A stretch of DNA of 64,000 nucleotides from Actinopolyspora xinjiangensis (GTDB taxonomy: Bacteria > Actinomycetota > Actinomycetes > Mycobacteriales > Pseudonocardiaceae): contig NZ_FNJR01000016.1 in NCBI RefSeq assembly GCF_900104475.1, forward strand, positions 49,105 through 113,104, given 5' to 3'. The position numbers and the translations under genes are program-made. The notes under the pieces are model-generated. The model was given only the letters and a program-made list of their open reading frames with translations. It did not search any database and had not been told where the DNA came from. The first letter of the stretch is position 1. Each line of letters starts with the position of its first letter. This document shows positions 13,492 to 22,543 of this stretch, in pieces.

Positions 13492-15039
13492 ATGTCGCAG
13501 ACCCACGCCCCGCCGAACGAGTCGGTCAGCACACGAACAGGAGATCCGAAGGCCTCGGGAACCCTGTTCATCGATGGTGTGTGGCAGGCGGCCTCGGCCG
13601 GGGGAACCCGCGAGATCCGCTGCCCCGCCGACGGCTCCCCGGTCATCACGGTCTCGGAGGGGGATCGCACCGACACCGAGCGTGCGATCGCGGCGGCCAG
13701 GACCGCTTTCGACGAGGGAACGTGGTCGGCGACCTCACCCTGGGAACGCGGGGACCTGCTGCTTCGGGTGAGCGACATCCTGGTGCGCGACCGGGAGGAG
13801 TTCGCACGGGCCGAATCGCTGGACACCGGCAAGCGGCTGGTCGAAAGCGGTTACGACATGGACGACATCGCCGCGTGCTTCCGCTACTACGGCAAGATCG
13901 CCGGAACCGACGCCGGACACGTCGTCAACACCGGCTCCACCGAGGCCATCAGCAGGGTCGACTACGAACCCGTCGGCGTGTGCGGCCTGATCACTCCTTG
14001 GAACTTCCCGCTGCTGCAGGTGGCCTGGAAGGTCGCTCCCGCGCTCGCGGCGGGCAACACCTTCGTGCTCAAGCCGAGCGAACTGACCCCGAGCACCGCG
14101 ATGCTGCTGATGCGCGCCCTCCGGGAGGCGGGAATGCCGGCGGGAGTGGGCAACCTGGTACTCGGCAGCGGTGCCGAGACCGGGGCGCCGCTGGCCGAGC
14201 ACCCCGACGTCGACCTGGTCTCGTTCACCGGCGGCCTGCAGACCGGACGGATCATCGCCGCCTCGGCTGCCGCGACCGTGAAACGAGTCGCCCTCGAACT
14301 GGGCGGGAAGAACCCGAACGTCGTGTTCGCCGACGCGGACTTCGAGACCGCCGTGGACTACGCGTTGACCGCCATCTTCCTGCACTCCGGCCAGGTCTGC
14401 TCCGCGGGCGCCCGGCTGATCGTGCAGGACGAGATCCATGACGCCCTGGTCGACGAGATCGTGCGGCGCGCCGAACTGATCAAGCTCGGCGGCCCCTTCG
14501 ACGAGACGGCCGAGACCGGACCGTTGATCTCGGCCGAGCACCGCGCCAAGGTCGAGGACTACGTGGCGCGTTCGACCGCGGAAGGGGCGGTGCTGCGCAC
14601 CGGCGGAGCACGGCCGAAGGACACCGAGCTGGAGTCCGGTTACTTCTACCTTCCCACCGTGCTCGACGAGGTGCGGCAGGGTTCGACCGCCGTGACCGAG
14701 GAATCCTTCGGTCCGGTACTGACCGTGGAACGGTTCCACGACGAGAACGACGCCGTGCGCATCGCGAACGAGACGCACTACGGACTGGCCGGTGCGGTGT
14801 TCACCTCGGACGTGAGCAAGGCGCAGCGAGTGGCCGGGAAACTGCGGCACGGCACCGTGTGGATCAACGACTTCCACCCCTACCTGCCACAGGCCGAGTG
14901 GGGCGGTTTCAAGCAGTCCGGCATCGGGCGGGAGCTCGGCGGCGGCGGACTCCGGGAGTACCAGGAGGCCAAGCACGTCTACCAGAACCTCCGCCCCGGT
15001 CCGCAGTACTGGTTCGCCGGACCTGAATCGAACGCGTGA
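13492..15039 (+). CDS. betB: Betaine-aldehyde dehydrogenase (ALDH superfamily)
   Basis: A 515-residue NAD(P)-dependent aldehyde dehydrogenase. Key motifs are PWNFPLLQVAWKVAPALAAG (cofactor-binding asparagine), VALELGGKNPNVVFAD (catalytic Glu) and FLHSGQVCSAGARL (nucleophilic Cys). The C-terminal WINDFHPYLPQAEWGGFKQS region is characteristic of betaine-aldehyde dehydrogenases. It should oxidise betaine aldehyde to glycine betaine in the cytosol. The gene is divergent from the BetI-like regulator and followed by the choline dehydrogenase gene after about 200 bases, which completes the two-step pathway from choline. The length is slightly above the usual ~490 because of an N-terminal extension of about 20 residues. 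Confidence 0.9.
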   Translation: MSQTHAPPNESVSTRTGDPKASGTLFIDGVWQAASAGGTREIRCPADGSPVITVSEGDRTDTERAIAAARTAFDEGTWSATSPWERGDLLLRVSDILVRDREEFARAESLDTGKRLVESGYDMDDIAACFRYYGKIAGTDAGHVVNTGSTEAISRVDYEPVGVCGLITPWNFPLLQVAWKVAPALAAGNTFVLKPSELTPSTAMLLMRALREAGMPAGVGNLVLGSGAETGAPLAEHPDVDLVSFTGGLQTGRIIAASAAATVKRVALELGGKNPNVVFADADFETAVDYALTAIFLHSGQVCSAGARLIVQDEIHDALVDEIVRRAELIKLGGPFDETAETGPLISAEHRAKVEDYVARSTAEGAVLRTGGARPKDTELESGYFYLPTVLDEVRQGSTAVTEESFGPVLTVERFHDENDAVRIANETHYGLAGAVFTSDVSKAQRVAGKLRHGTVWINDFHPYLPQAEWGGFKQSGIGRELGGGGLREYQEAKHVYQNLRPGPQYWFAGPESNA

Positions 15040-15237
15040 GGTCCGGCCAGGCCTCTGCCCCCGGCGGGCGAACAACGGACCGCGAGCCCACGGTTCGCCC
15101 GCCGGCCCGCAACCACTTCGAGTCCCGACGCCGACGCCCGTGGCGCTGCCCGCCGAGGGCCCACCGGTGAGTTCCGGGCCTTCCGCGGCTGTTCCGCCCC
15201 GGAGGAACCACGGCGGCGCGCACAGAACAGGAGAGCA

Positions 15238-16794
15238 ATGATGAGCGATGAGGCGACCGCTTTCGACTACGTCGTCGTGGGTGGCGGCAGTGGAGGTGCC
15301 GCACTCGCCGCACGACTGTCGGAGGATCCGGAGGTCACGGTGTGCCTGCTGGAAGCGGGCCCCACCGACGAGGACAAGCGCGAGGTCCTGGAGCTGAAGC
15401 AGTGGATGTCGCTGTTGGAGTCCGGCTTCGACTGGGACTACCCGATCGAGCCGCAGGAGAGCGGCAACTCGTTCATGCGGCACGCACGGGCGAAGGTGCT
15501 CGGCGGCTGCTCCTCGCACAACTCCTGCATCGCCTTCTGGGCTCCGGCCGAGGACCTCGACGAGTGGGAGTCGATGGGTGCCACGGGCTGGGGCGCCGCG
15601 GACGTCTTCCCGCTGTACCGCAGGTTGGAGAACAACGAGTCGCCGGGAGAGCACCACGGCCACGAGGGGCCCGTGCGGCTACGCAACGTCCCGCCGCACG
15701 ACCCCTGCGGCAGTGCGCTGCTGCGGGCCTGTGAGCAGACCGGCATCCCGATCACGGAGTTCAACTCCGGCCGGACGGTCACCCACGGTGCCAACTGGTT
15801 CCAGATCAACGCCCGCGAGGACGGCACGCGGGCGTCCTCCTCGGTGTCGTACCTGCATCCGATCATGGGCAATCGCCCGAACCTGCACGTGCGTACCGAC
15901 GCCAGGGCGAAGCAGGTGGTCTTCGACGGGAACCGCGCCACCGGCGTGGACTACCTGGCCCCCGACGGCCTCCGAACCAAGCGGGTCACCGCCCGCCGGG
16001 AGGTCGTGCTGAGCTCCGGGGCCATCGACACCCCGAAACTGCTGATGCTGTCCGGTATCGGTCCGGCCGAGCACCTGCGTTCGGTCGGGGTGGACGTGCT
16101 GGTCGACTCACCCGGAGTGGGGTCCAATCTGCAGGACCACCCCGAGGGAGTCATCGGCTGGGACGCGGCCAAACCCATGGTGCGGGACTCCACCCAGTGG
16201 TGGGAGATCGGCATCTTCACGACCACCGAGCCCGGGCTGGACCGGCCCGACCTGATGTTCCACTTCGGTTCGGTGCCGTTCGACATGCACACCGTGCGCC
16301 AGGGCTACCCCAGCACCGAGAACGGGTTCTGCCTGACGCCGAACGTGACGCGGAGTCGCTCGGTGGGAACGGTGCGGCTGCGCAGCAGGGACTTCCGGGA
16401 CAAGCCGGCCGTGGACCCCCGGTACTTCACGGATCCGCACGACATCCGGGTGATGACTCACGGCATCAAGCTGGCACGCGAGATCGTGGGACAGCCCGCG
16501 ATGCGCGAGTGGGCGGGGGCCGAGCTGCACCCCGGCCCGGACGTGCGCTCCGACGACGAGATCGCCGACTATCTCCGTGCCACGCACAACACGGTGTACC
16601 ACCCGGCGGCCTCGGTTCCGATGGGGGACGACCCGAACGCGCCGTTGGACGCCCGGCTGCGGGTGAAGGGCGTGCACGGTCTGCGGGTGGCCGACGCGTC
16701 GGCGATGCCCTTCCTGGTGGCGGTCAACCCGAACATCACCACCATGGCGATCGGCGAGAAATGTTCCGACATGCTCAAGGAGGACGCCGCCTGA
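15238..16794 (+). CDS. betA: GMC oxidoreductase, probable choline dehydrogenase
   Basis: A 518-residue FAD enzyme. The dinucleotide-binding motif FDYVVVGGGSGGAALAARLS is at the N-terminus. The GMC signature region is KVLGGCSSHNSCIAFW. The catalytic His/Asn region is TVYHPAASVPMG and VNPNITTMAIGEKCSDM. It should oxidise choline to betaine aldehyde, feeding the adjacent BetB. Substrate assignment rests on the bet context, since other alcohol-oxidising GMC enzymes look alike. Two adjacent ATG codons (15238 and 15241) follow an AGGAGAG ribosome site. A strong terminator closes the unit 27 bases after the stop. No choline transporter is present in the window. Confidence 0.85.
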   Translation: MMSDEATAFDYVVVGGGSGGAALAARLSEDPEVTVCLLEAGPTDEDKREVLELKQWMSLLESGFDWDYPIEPQESGNSFMRHARAKVLGGCSSHNSCIAFWAPAEDLDEWESMGATGWGAADVFPLYRRLENNESPGEHHGHEGPVRLRNVPPHDPCGSALLRACEQTGIPITEFNSGRTVTHGANWFQINAREDGTRASSSVSYLHPIMGNRPNLHVRTDARAKQVVFDGNRATGVDYLAPDGLRTKRVTARREVVLSSGAIDTPKLLMLSGIGPAEHLRSVGVDVLVDSPGVGSNLQDHPEGVIGWDAAKPMVRDSTQWWEIGIFTTTEPGLDRPDLMFHFGSVPFDMHTVRQGYPSTENGFCLTPNVTRSRSVGTVRLRSRDFRDKPAVDPRYFTDPHDIRVMTHGIKLAREIVGQPAMREWAGAELHPGPDVRSDDEIADYLRATHNTVYHPAASVPMGDDPNAPLDARLRVKGVHGLRVADASAMPFLVAVNPNITTMAIGEKCSDMLKEDAA

Positions 16795-16820
16795 CGCCAC
16801 TTCCGGTCCGACCGGAAACG

Positions 16821-16859
16821 AAACTGGAGGGCTTTCCGCGGAAAGCCCTCCAGTTTTTT
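16821..16859. terminator. Bidirectional intrinsic terminator after betA
   Basis: Arms 16821-16837 and 16840-16856 are exact complements (17 bp, two-base turn). On the plus strand the stem ends in a T6 run; on the minus strand the A-rich left arm supplies Ts. It serves the convergent betA and secreted-protein genes. Confidence 0.93.
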
Positions 16860-16863
16860 CGTG

Positions 16864-17505
16864 TCAGCTGATGTCAGTGGTGGTCAGCACAGGGTTGGGG
16901 GACGGATAGCAACTAGTGGGGACGTCGATGCTTCCGAGAATCGAGGAGACCTGTGCGTTGAACGTGAGTCCCGGATTGTCGTAGCTGTCACCGTAGAGGT
17001 GGGTCTCGATCGCACCGGAATCGCCCGCCTGCAGCGTGGCGGTCACGGTGGGCAGCTCGAACTCCGCCCCACCGGAAATCGGCCCGGAAACGTGCAGCGT
17101 GGCGATCCCGTCGCTGACGTCGATCGTGGGTGCCGGACTGCCGAGGTTGGAGCCACCGCTCTGGGTGGTCGAGACGTGGGTGGAGTTCTCCGGGATCGGC
17201 AGCTTGAGGTCCAGGTCGCCGATCTGCTCCACTCCGAAACCGTTGACCTCCGTGGGCACGGTGTTGACGGCCGGATCGATGACGATCTGGAACTGCTCGC
17301 CCGGAGCGACACTGGCCGGAGCCGTGACCTCCGAATCCTGCTGGTAGCTGAATTCCTGCGCGCCGAGCGGGGACTCGCCGGAGCACTCGAAGTTGTGCGA
17401 GAAGCTTTCCGCAGCGGCGGGCTGGGCGAAAGCCACCACGGGGGCGATGGCGAAAGCAGCCGCCGCCAATAAGCGCGCTCCGCCCGAACGAATCGACGTT
17501 GCCAT
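16864..17505 (-). CDS. Secreted protein of unknown function
   Basis: A 213-residue protein with a clear Sec signal: a basic start (MATSIRSGGARL), a hydrophobic alanine-rich core and a cut site after AQPAAAES-like sequence near residues 29-32. The mature part is beta-rich, polar and acidic, with two cysteines, one near its start (FECSGESP) and one near its end (TSCYPSPNP), which could form a disulfide joining the termini. I do not recognise a catalytic motif; similar secreted beta-sandwich-like proteins are common in Pseudonocardiaceae and Streptomyces. ATG at 17505 with GAGGTGG six bases upstream is the start. Confidence 0.75.
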   Translation of the reverse strand: MATSIRSGGARLLAAAAFAIAPVVAFAQPAAAESFSHNFECSGESPLGAQEFSYQQDSEVTAPASVAPGEQFQIVIDPAVNTVPTEVNGFGVEQIGDLDLKLPIPENSTHVSTTQSGGSNLGSPAPTIDVSDGIATLHVSGPISGGAEFELPTVTATLQAGDSGAIETHLYGDSYDNPGLTFNAQVSSILGSIDVPTSCYPSPNPVLTTTDIS

Positions 17506-17572
17506 TGGTACCACCTCGAAAATTGTTGTCGAACACGTGGATTCCGTCTGGAATACCGCGCGGCAACCAAAG

Positions 17573-17602
17573 TATCTACCGACCAGTAGGCCTTTTCGTC
17601 AA
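17573..17602 (-). promoter_or_regulatory. Probable promoter of the secreted-protein gene, with a near-match to the TetR palindrome
   Basis: On the minus strand TTGACG (17602-17597) is followed after 18 bases by TAGATA (17578-17573), about 70 bases before the gene start. The spacer contains ACCGACCAGTAGGC (plus strand, 17578-17591), which keeps the left half of the nearby acyl-CoA regulon operator but has two mismatches in the right half. Confidence 0.5.
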
Positions 17603-17883
17603 TAACGCTTCCCACATCCATCGAAAGACAGATCCGAAACAAAATACGACTCGTGATAACCCCAAAGAAAAGATTTCGCCGAAAAACAGCAGTAACCCGC
17701 CGAGCGGAGTCACACTTTCAGCGGATAGTCAACACGCACAGTTCACATACTCCGCCATTCGAGGGATCTTCGTTTTTCCCCCGTTCGCGTGTGATCCACG
17801 TTACCGAGACATCGGATGAGGCCACGTTCCGAAGTCGCTACCCTCGACACGACGGAACACTTCGTTGAGGCTGCGCTCTGGTC

Positions 17884-17907
17884 AGCATACCGGCTAGTCG
17901 GTATGCT
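17884..17907 (+). promoter_or_regulatory. TetR-type operator A with embedded leaderless promoter
   Basis: A 24-base palindrome (AGCATACC at one end, GGTATGCT at the other) with a single mismatched pair and the core ACCGGCTAGTCGGT. TATGCT at its right end (17902-17907) fits a -10 element with TGGTCA (17879-17884) as -35 after 17 bases. The ATG of the HAD gene follows after seven bases, so the message is probably leaderless and fully blocked when the operator is occupied. Confidence 0.7.
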
Positions 17908-17914
17908 CCGCACC

Positions 17915-18577
17915 ATGCGGACGGAACCCGCCATAACCACCGTGGTCTTCGACTACGGCGGAGTGCTGACCACACCGGGACGGACTGCCGTCGAGTCCTG
18001 GACACGCGCCGAGGGGATCCGGCCGGAGAGCTTCTCCGCCGTCCTGAAGGAGTGGGTCGGGCACGACGCCCCGGAGAACACCCCGATCCACCGGCTCGAG
18101 ACGGGCGAGCTTCCCCTGGAGGAGTTCGACAGGATACTCGCCGAGCGACTGCGGCGGCATGACGGACGTCCGGTCGCGGCCGAGGGCCTGCTCTCCCGGA
18201 TGTTCTCGTTCATGCAACCGGACGAGGAGATGATGCGGCTGGTCACGACGCTGCGCCGCTCGGGCAGGCGAACGGGCCTGCTGTCCAACAGCTGGGGCAA
18301 CAGCTATCCGTGGCGACGACTGAGCGGAATGTTCGACCACGTGGTCGTCTCGGGCGAGATCGGTATGCGCAAACCGGACCCCAGGATCTATCGACTGACG
18401 CTGGAACGACTGGAGGTGGCACCCGAGCGGGCACTGTTCGTCGACGACGTCAGGGCCAACGTCGCCACCGCCGAGGAGCTCGGCATGCGCACGATCCTGC
18501 ACCGGGACGCGACAAGCACCCGCGCCCGGCTCACCGAGCTCGTCCCCGACCTCGACAACGCCGACCAACAGGAGTGA
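17915..18577 (+). CDS. HAD-superfamily hydrolase (ACAD10 N-terminal domain-like)
   Basis: A 220-residue HAD-IA hydrolase starting at the ATG of MRTEPAITTVVFDYGGVLTT. Motif I is DYGGV, with the nucleophile Asp13 but Gly15 where most phosphatases have a second Asp. Motif II is GLLSNSWG. Motif III/IV is the lysine and diacid region MRKPDPRIYRLTLERL and ALFVDDVRANV. The DxGGV start and KPDPRIY stretch resemble the HAD domain fused to human ACAD10. It is first in an operon with the APH-like kinase and the ACAD10/11-like dehydrogenase, so it may trim phosphorylated intermediates or be regulatory. Translation probably starts at the first base of the message. Confidence 0.85.
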   Translation: MRTEPAITTVVFDYGGVLTTPGRTAVESWTRAEGIRPESFSAVLKEWVGHDAPENTPIHRLETGELPLEEFDRILAERLRRHDGRPVAAEGLLSRMFSFMQPDEEMMRLVTTLRRSGRRTGLLSNSWGNSYPWRRLSGMFDHVVVSGEIGMRKPDPRIYRLTLERLEVAPERALFVDDVRANVATAEELGMRTILHRDATSTRARLTELVPDLDNADQQE

Positions 18578-18579
18578 GC

Positions 18580-19620
18580 ATGGCCGACGGCACGACAGCA
18601 CAGCCACCGCCGGGGCTGGACCTCGACCGGCTGCGCGCCTACCTGGAGCGGGAACACCCCGGCCTGGTCGACGGCGAACTGTCCGGAGAGCTGATCCAGG
18701 GCGGACGCTCCAACCTCACCTACGTGATCGGCGACGGTACACGGCGCTGGGTGCTGCGGCGCCCACCACTGGGACACGTGCTGGCCACCGCGCACGACAT
18801 GAGCCGCGAGTACCGGGTGCTCAGCGCGCTGGCCGACACCGACGTACCGGTGCCGCGCACCTACCTGCTCTGCGAGGACGAGCAGGTGCTCGGCGCGCCG
18901 TTCTTCATCATGGACCTGGTCGCCGGTACGGCCTACCGCAGTGAGGAGCAGACCCGGGAGCTGAGCACCGAACAGCGCCGGGACCTGGCGATGCGACTGG
19001 TCGAAGTCCTGGCGCGGCTGCACGCGGTGGACCCCGACTCGGTCGGACTCGGCGACTTCGGCAAGCCCGACGGCTTCCTGGAGCGTCAGCTCCGCCGCTG
19101 GAGCAAACAGCTGGCCGCCTCACAGCAGCGGGAACTGCGCGGGGTCACCGAACTGCGGGACCGACTGGCCGCGGGAGTACCCACGAACGGCAGGGTCGCG
19201 ATCGTGCACGGTGACTACAGGTTGGACAACGTGCTGGTCGACCAGAACTGCGACATTCGGGCGGTGCTGGACTGGGAGATGGCCACGCTCGGTGATCCAC
19301 TCACCGACCTGGGACTGCTGGTCGTCTACTGGGAGGGCTTCAGCGGAATAGCGGACAACCCCGTCGCCAAGGGGGTGGGACCGGAATTCGGCTTCCCCGG
19401 TGCGCGCGAGATGTTGCGGCACTACGCCGAGCTCAACCGGATCGACACCTCCGAACTCGACTGGTACGTGGCTTTCGGGTTCTTCAAGATCGCGGTGATC
19501 CTGGAGGGAATCCACTACCGGTTCACGCAGAACCAGACCGTCGGCGAAGGCTTCGAACACGTCGGAGCACTGGTCGAACCGTTGATCGAGCAGGGACTCG
19601 CGAACATTCCGGAGAAATGA
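18580..19620 (+). CDS. APH-fold kinase (ACAD10/11 kinase-domain-like)
   Basis: A 346-residue protein of the aminoglycoside/choline-kinase fold. The glycine-rich start is ELIQGGRSNLTYVIGD, WVLRRPP holds the ATP-binding lysine equivalent, the catalytic loop is IVHGDYRLDNVLVD (Asp212) and the metal-binding motif is AVLDWEMATLGDPLTDLG (Asp231). In ACAD10/11 and in Pseudomonas LvaA this kinase type phosphorylates the 4-hydroxyl of 4-hydroxyacyl-CoA, and the adjoining dehydrogenase removes the phosphate. It starts two bases after the HAD stop and ends one base before the dehydrogenase start, so the order HAD-kinase-dehydrogenase copies the ACAD10 domain order. An antibiotic-resistance role is unlikely. 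Confidence 0.88.
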   Translation: MADGTTAQPPPGLDLDRLRAYLEREHPGLVDGELSGELIQGGRSNLTYVIGDGTRRWVLRRPPLGHVLATAHDMSREYRVLSALADTDVPVPRTYLLCEDEQVLGAPFFIMDLVAGTAYRSEEQTRELSTEQRRDLAMRLVEVLARLHAVDPDSVGLGDFGKPDGFLERQLRRWSKQLAASQQRELRGVTELRDRLAAGVPTNGRVAIVHGDYRLDNVLVDQNCDIRAVLDWEMATLGDPLTDLGLLVVYWEGFSGIADNPVAKGVGPEFGFPGAREMLRHYAELNRIDTSELDWYVAFGFFKIAVILEGIHYRFTQNQTVGEGFEHVGALVEPLIEQGLANIPEK

Positions 19621-20829
19621 ATGGATTTCACTTTTGATGAGCGGACCGAGAGCCTCCGCTCGGAGATCAATTCCTTCATGGACAGCCACATTCACCCGGC
19701 CGAGGAGGAATTCGAGCGGCAGACGAGCGGGAGCGACGACCCCTGGTCGGTGCCACCGGTCGTCGAGGACCTCAAGCGGGAGGCACGTAGCCGCGGCCTC
19801 TGGAACCTGTTCCTGCCCGGCGACCACGGTGCCGGACTGACCAATCTGCAGTACGCCCCGCTCGCCGAGATCACGGGGCGTAGCCCGCACCTGGCCCCGC
19901 CCGCCATGAACTGTGCGGCTCCGGACACGGGAAACATGGAAGTACTCGCCATGTTCGGCGACCAACGGCAGCGCGAGGAGTGGTTGGAACCGCTGCTGCG
20001 CGGCGAGATCCGCTCCGCGTTCTGCATGACCGAACCCGACGTCGCCTCCTCGGACGCGAACAACATCGCCACTCGCATCCGCAGGGAGGGCGACGAGTAC
20101 GTCATCACCGGACGCAAGTGGTGGTCGTCCGGGGCGATGAACCCGAACTGCCGCGTGCTGATCGTCATGGGCAAGACGGACCCGGAGGCCGAGCGGCACC
20201 GGCAGCAGAGCATGATCCTCGTTCCGGTGGACACTCCGGGAGTCCAGATCCGGCGCGGCATGCACGTGTTCGGCTACACCGACGGTGACCACGGCGGCCA
20301 CGCCGAGATCGACTTCAACGAGGTCCGAGTCCCGGCGGCCAACATCATCTCCGGGGAGGGCGAGGGCTTCGCCATCGCCCAGGCCAGGTTGGGGCCGGGA
20401 CGCATCCACCACTGCATGCGGGCCATCGGCATGGCCGAGCGCGCACTGGAGCTGATGTGCCGTCGGGTCACCGATCGCGAGGCGTTCGGACGTCCGCTGG
20501 CCGACCAGGGCGTGGTCCAGCACTGGATCGCCGAGGCCCGGGTGCGGATCGAGTCGGTCCGCCTGCTGGTGCTGAAAACGGCCTGGTTGATGGACACCGT
20601 CGGCAACCAAGGTGCGCACACCGAGATCCAAGCGATCAAGGTGGCCGTACCGGAGATGGCGACCACCGTGATCGACCGTGCCATTCAGGCGCACGGGGGT
20701 GCCGGGGTCAGCCAGGACACCCCGCTGGCCAACCTGTACGCGCACGCCAGGACGCTGCACCTGGTCGACGGCCCGGACGAGGTGCACCGCCGCTCGCTGG
20801 CGCGCCGCGAACTCAAGCGGTACCGGTGA
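19621..20829 (+). CDS. Acyl-CoA dehydrogenase, ACAD10/11-like
   Basis: A 402-residue flavoenzyme. [16 protein letters not shown] is the substrate/FAD motif, [19 protein letters not shown] the next strand, and [19 protein letters not shown] and [20 protein letters not shown] follow. These stretches track the dehydrogenase domain of ACAD10/11 closely. The usual catalytic Glu site reads [12 protein letters not shown] (around residues 381-390), as in that subfamily, not the E-G-T motif of ordinary beta-oxidation enzymes. Expected reaction: conversion of a 4-phosphoacyl-CoA, by elimination and hydration, into a 3-hydroxyacyl- or enoyl-CoA. It directly follows the kinase gene and precedes a MaoC hydratase. 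Confidence 0.9.
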   Translation: MDFTFDERTESLRSEINSFMDSHIHPAEEEFERQTSGSDDPWSVPPVVEDLKREARSRGLWNLFLPGDHGAGLTNLQYAPLAEITGRSPHLAPPAMNCAAPDTGNMEVLAMFGDQRQREEWLEPLLRGEIRSAFCMTEPDVASSDANNIATRIRREGDEYVITGRKWWSSGAMNPNCRVLIVMGKTDPEAERHRQQSMILVPVDTPGVQIRRGMHVFGYTDGDHGGHAEIDFNEVRVPAANIISGEGEGFAIAQARLGPGRIHHCMRAIGMAERALELMCRRVTDREAFGRPLADQGVVQHWIAEARVRIESVRLLVLKTAWLMDTVGNQGAHTEIQAIKVAVPEMATTVIDRAIQAHGGAGVSQDTPLANLYAHARTLHLVDGPDEVHRRSLARRELKRYR

Positions 20830-20960
20830 CCGATCACGTCCCTCTCGAAACACGCTCCCGACGGAGAGCACCCCGACGCGGGGAACGCGGCGGCACCGCG
20901 TGTGGCCGTGCCGTCGTGCCCGCCGGAACCACAGCAGGAAACGATCAGGAGGAGCCGAAC

Positions 20961-21413
20961 ATGCCCGTGTTCAGCAGTGCCGAGGAACTGCACGCCGCCA
21001 ACGGCACCGATCTCGGAAGCAGCCAGTGGTGGACGGTCACCCAGGAGATGATCGACAAGTTCGCCGAGGCGACGGGGGATCACCAGTGGATCCATGTCGA
21101 TTCCGAACGGGCGGCGGCCGGCCCGTTCGGAACCACGATCGCACACGGTTTCCTGACTCTGAGCATGCTCAGCGCGCTCAACGCCGAGATCTACGGTGTG
21201 CGGGGAGCTCGCATGGTGATCAACTACGGATTGAACAAGGTTCGTTTCCCGAGTCCGGTCAAGGTGAACAGCCGCGTGCGCGCGCACTCCCGCCTCGCCG
21301 ACGTCGCCGAATCCGGTGACGCGCTGCAACTCACCATGAGCACCACGGTGGAGATAGACGGCGAGGAGAAACCGGCCTGCGTCGCCGAGGTGCTCTCTCG
21401 CGTGATGTTCTGA
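20961..21413 (+). CDS. MaoC-like enoyl-CoA hydratase (NodN type)
   Basis: A 150-residue single hot-dog protein. The hydratase-2 motif is FAEATGDHQWIHVDSERA, with catalytic-type Asp40 and His45, followed by GPFGTTIAHGFLTLSML. GDHQWIHVD identifies the NodN/PhaJ-like branch. It probably adds water to a trans-2-enoyl-CoA to give (R)-3-hydroxyacyl-CoA. A perfect AGGAGG stands eight bases before the ATG. It lies 130 bases beyond the dehydrogenase and before a terminator, so it is the last gene of the plus-strand unit. Confidence 0.9.
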   Translation: MPVFSSAEELHAANGTDLGSSQWWTVTQEMIDKFAEATGDHQWIHVDSERAAAGPFGTTIAHGFLTLSMLSALNAEIYGVRGARMVINYGLNKVRFPSPVKVNSRVRAHSRLADVAESGDALQLTMSTTVEIDGEEKPACVAEVLSRVMF

Positions 21414-21493
21414 TCACCCGTCCGAGGCCCCGGTGGTCCCCACTGGGAACCGGGACGGTGCCGGGGCGGTCCCCGGCACGGACGACCAGCGCC

Positions 21494-21531
21494 CCGGACG
21501 GCTTCCGCCCCTGGGGGTGGAAGCCGTCCGG
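21494..21531. terminator. Convergent terminator hairpin between MaoC and quinone oxidoreductase genes
   Basis: Arms CCGGACGGCTTCC (21494-21506) and its exact complement (21519-21531) flank a 12-base loop that can itself pair. It lies between two convergent stops (21413 and 21557) and can serve both. No long T-run follows. Confidence 0.75.
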
Positions 21532-21556
21532 CCGGGAACGGTCCCGGTCGGAGCGC

Positions 21557-22543
21557 TCACGCGTTGACGTAGACCACCCTCCCGACGGTGTGCCCGTCGG
21601 CGACTCGTTGGGTGGCCCCGGGCAGTTCCGAGAGGGCGACTCGCTCGCTGACCAGTGGCGACACTCCCCCCGTGTCCGCCATCCGGCACAGCTCGTCGTG
21701 GGCCCGGCGGACGGCAGCGGGGTCACGCTCGTTGTAGAGCCCCCAGTGCAGCCCCACGATCGAGTAGTTCTTGATCAACGCGTGGTTCAGTCCCGGGGTG
21801 GGGATGGTGCCACCGGCGAACCCGACGATCAGGATGCGCCCCTCGAAGGCGACGCACTTGGTGGAGCGCTCGTAGGTCTCACCGCCGACCGGATCGTAGA
21901 TCACGTCGGCCCCTCTTCCACCGGTCCTCTCCTTGACCACGCTCACGAAGTCCTCGGTGTGCCGGTCCACGACCACGTCGGCCCCGAGCTCGCGGGCCAC
22001 CTCGGCCTTCTCCGGGCCTCCTACGACGCCGATCACGGTGGCTCCGGCCGCCTTTCCGAGCTGTATCGCGGCGCTGCCCACGCCACCGGAGGCGGCGTGC
22101 ACGAGCAGCGTCTCCCCTTCCCGCAGCGCGGCACGTCGGTGCAGGCCGAACCATCCGGTCTGGTACCCGATGAACAACGAGGCGGCCTCGGCGTCGGAAA
22201 GGGCAGCGGGTGCGGGGAAGGTACGCGCGGCATCCATGAGGGCGTACTCGGCGAACCCGCCGGCGGGGACGGCACCGGCCCCGATGACCCGTTCACCCGT
22301 TCCCAGCCCAGTGACCCCGGAACCGACCTCGACGATCTCACCACAGAGCTCGACGCCCGGAGTGAAAGGCATCTCCGGTTTGACCTGGTACTGACCCCGA
22401 CACATCAACGCGTCGGGAAAGTTGACCGGGCAGGCGGAGACCCGGACCAGCACCTGGTCGGGCCCCGGCTCCGGGGTGGGTGACTCGACGAGCTCGAGCA
22501 CGTCGCGTGGATCGCCCAGCTCTGAGACTCTGAGTGACTGCAC
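21557..22543 (-). CDS. NADPH:quinone oxidoreductase-like MDR protein
   Basis: A 328-residue medium-chain dehydrogenase/reductase. It has the GroES-like N-terminal half (VLVRVSACPVNFPDALMCRG, FTPGVELCGEIVEVG) and a Rossmann half with LLVHAASGGVGSAAIQLGKA and the AxxGGPEKAEVARELGAD turn. The zinc-ligand cysteines of alcohol dehydrogenases are absent, so it is a zinc-free quinone-reductase or enoyl-reductase type. GTG at 22543 is preceded by GGAGGT. It is read toward the plus-strand unit and has a long structured leader with operator B upstream, so it belongs to the TetR regulon. A role as a reductase of enones or enoyl-CoA is possible but unproven. Confidence 0.88.
   Translation of the reverse strand: MQSLRVSELGDPRDVLELVESPTPEPGPDQVLVRVSACPVNFPDALMCRGQYQVKPEMPFTPGVELCGEIVEVGSGVTGLGTGERVIGAGAVPAGGFAEYALMDAARTFPAPAALSDAEAASLFIGYQTGWFGLHRRAALREGETLLVHAASGGVGSAAIQLGKAAGATVIGVVGGPEKAEVARELGADVVVDRHTEDFVSVVKERTGGRGADVIYDPVGGETYERSTKCVAFEGRILIVGFAGGTIPTPGLNHALIKNYSIVGLHWGLYNERDPAAVRRAHDELCRMADTGGVSPLVSERVALSELPGATQRVADGHTVGRVVYVNA

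Noticed and set aside
13735..15663. 642-residue minus-strand frame across betB and betA
   Set aside because: Crosses two well-supported genes on the other strand and shows no conserved motif.
18580..19620. Aminoglycoside resistance kinase
   Set aside because: The fold is shared, but the DWEMATLGDPLTDL wording and the gene context match the ACAD10/11-type acyl-CoA kinase.
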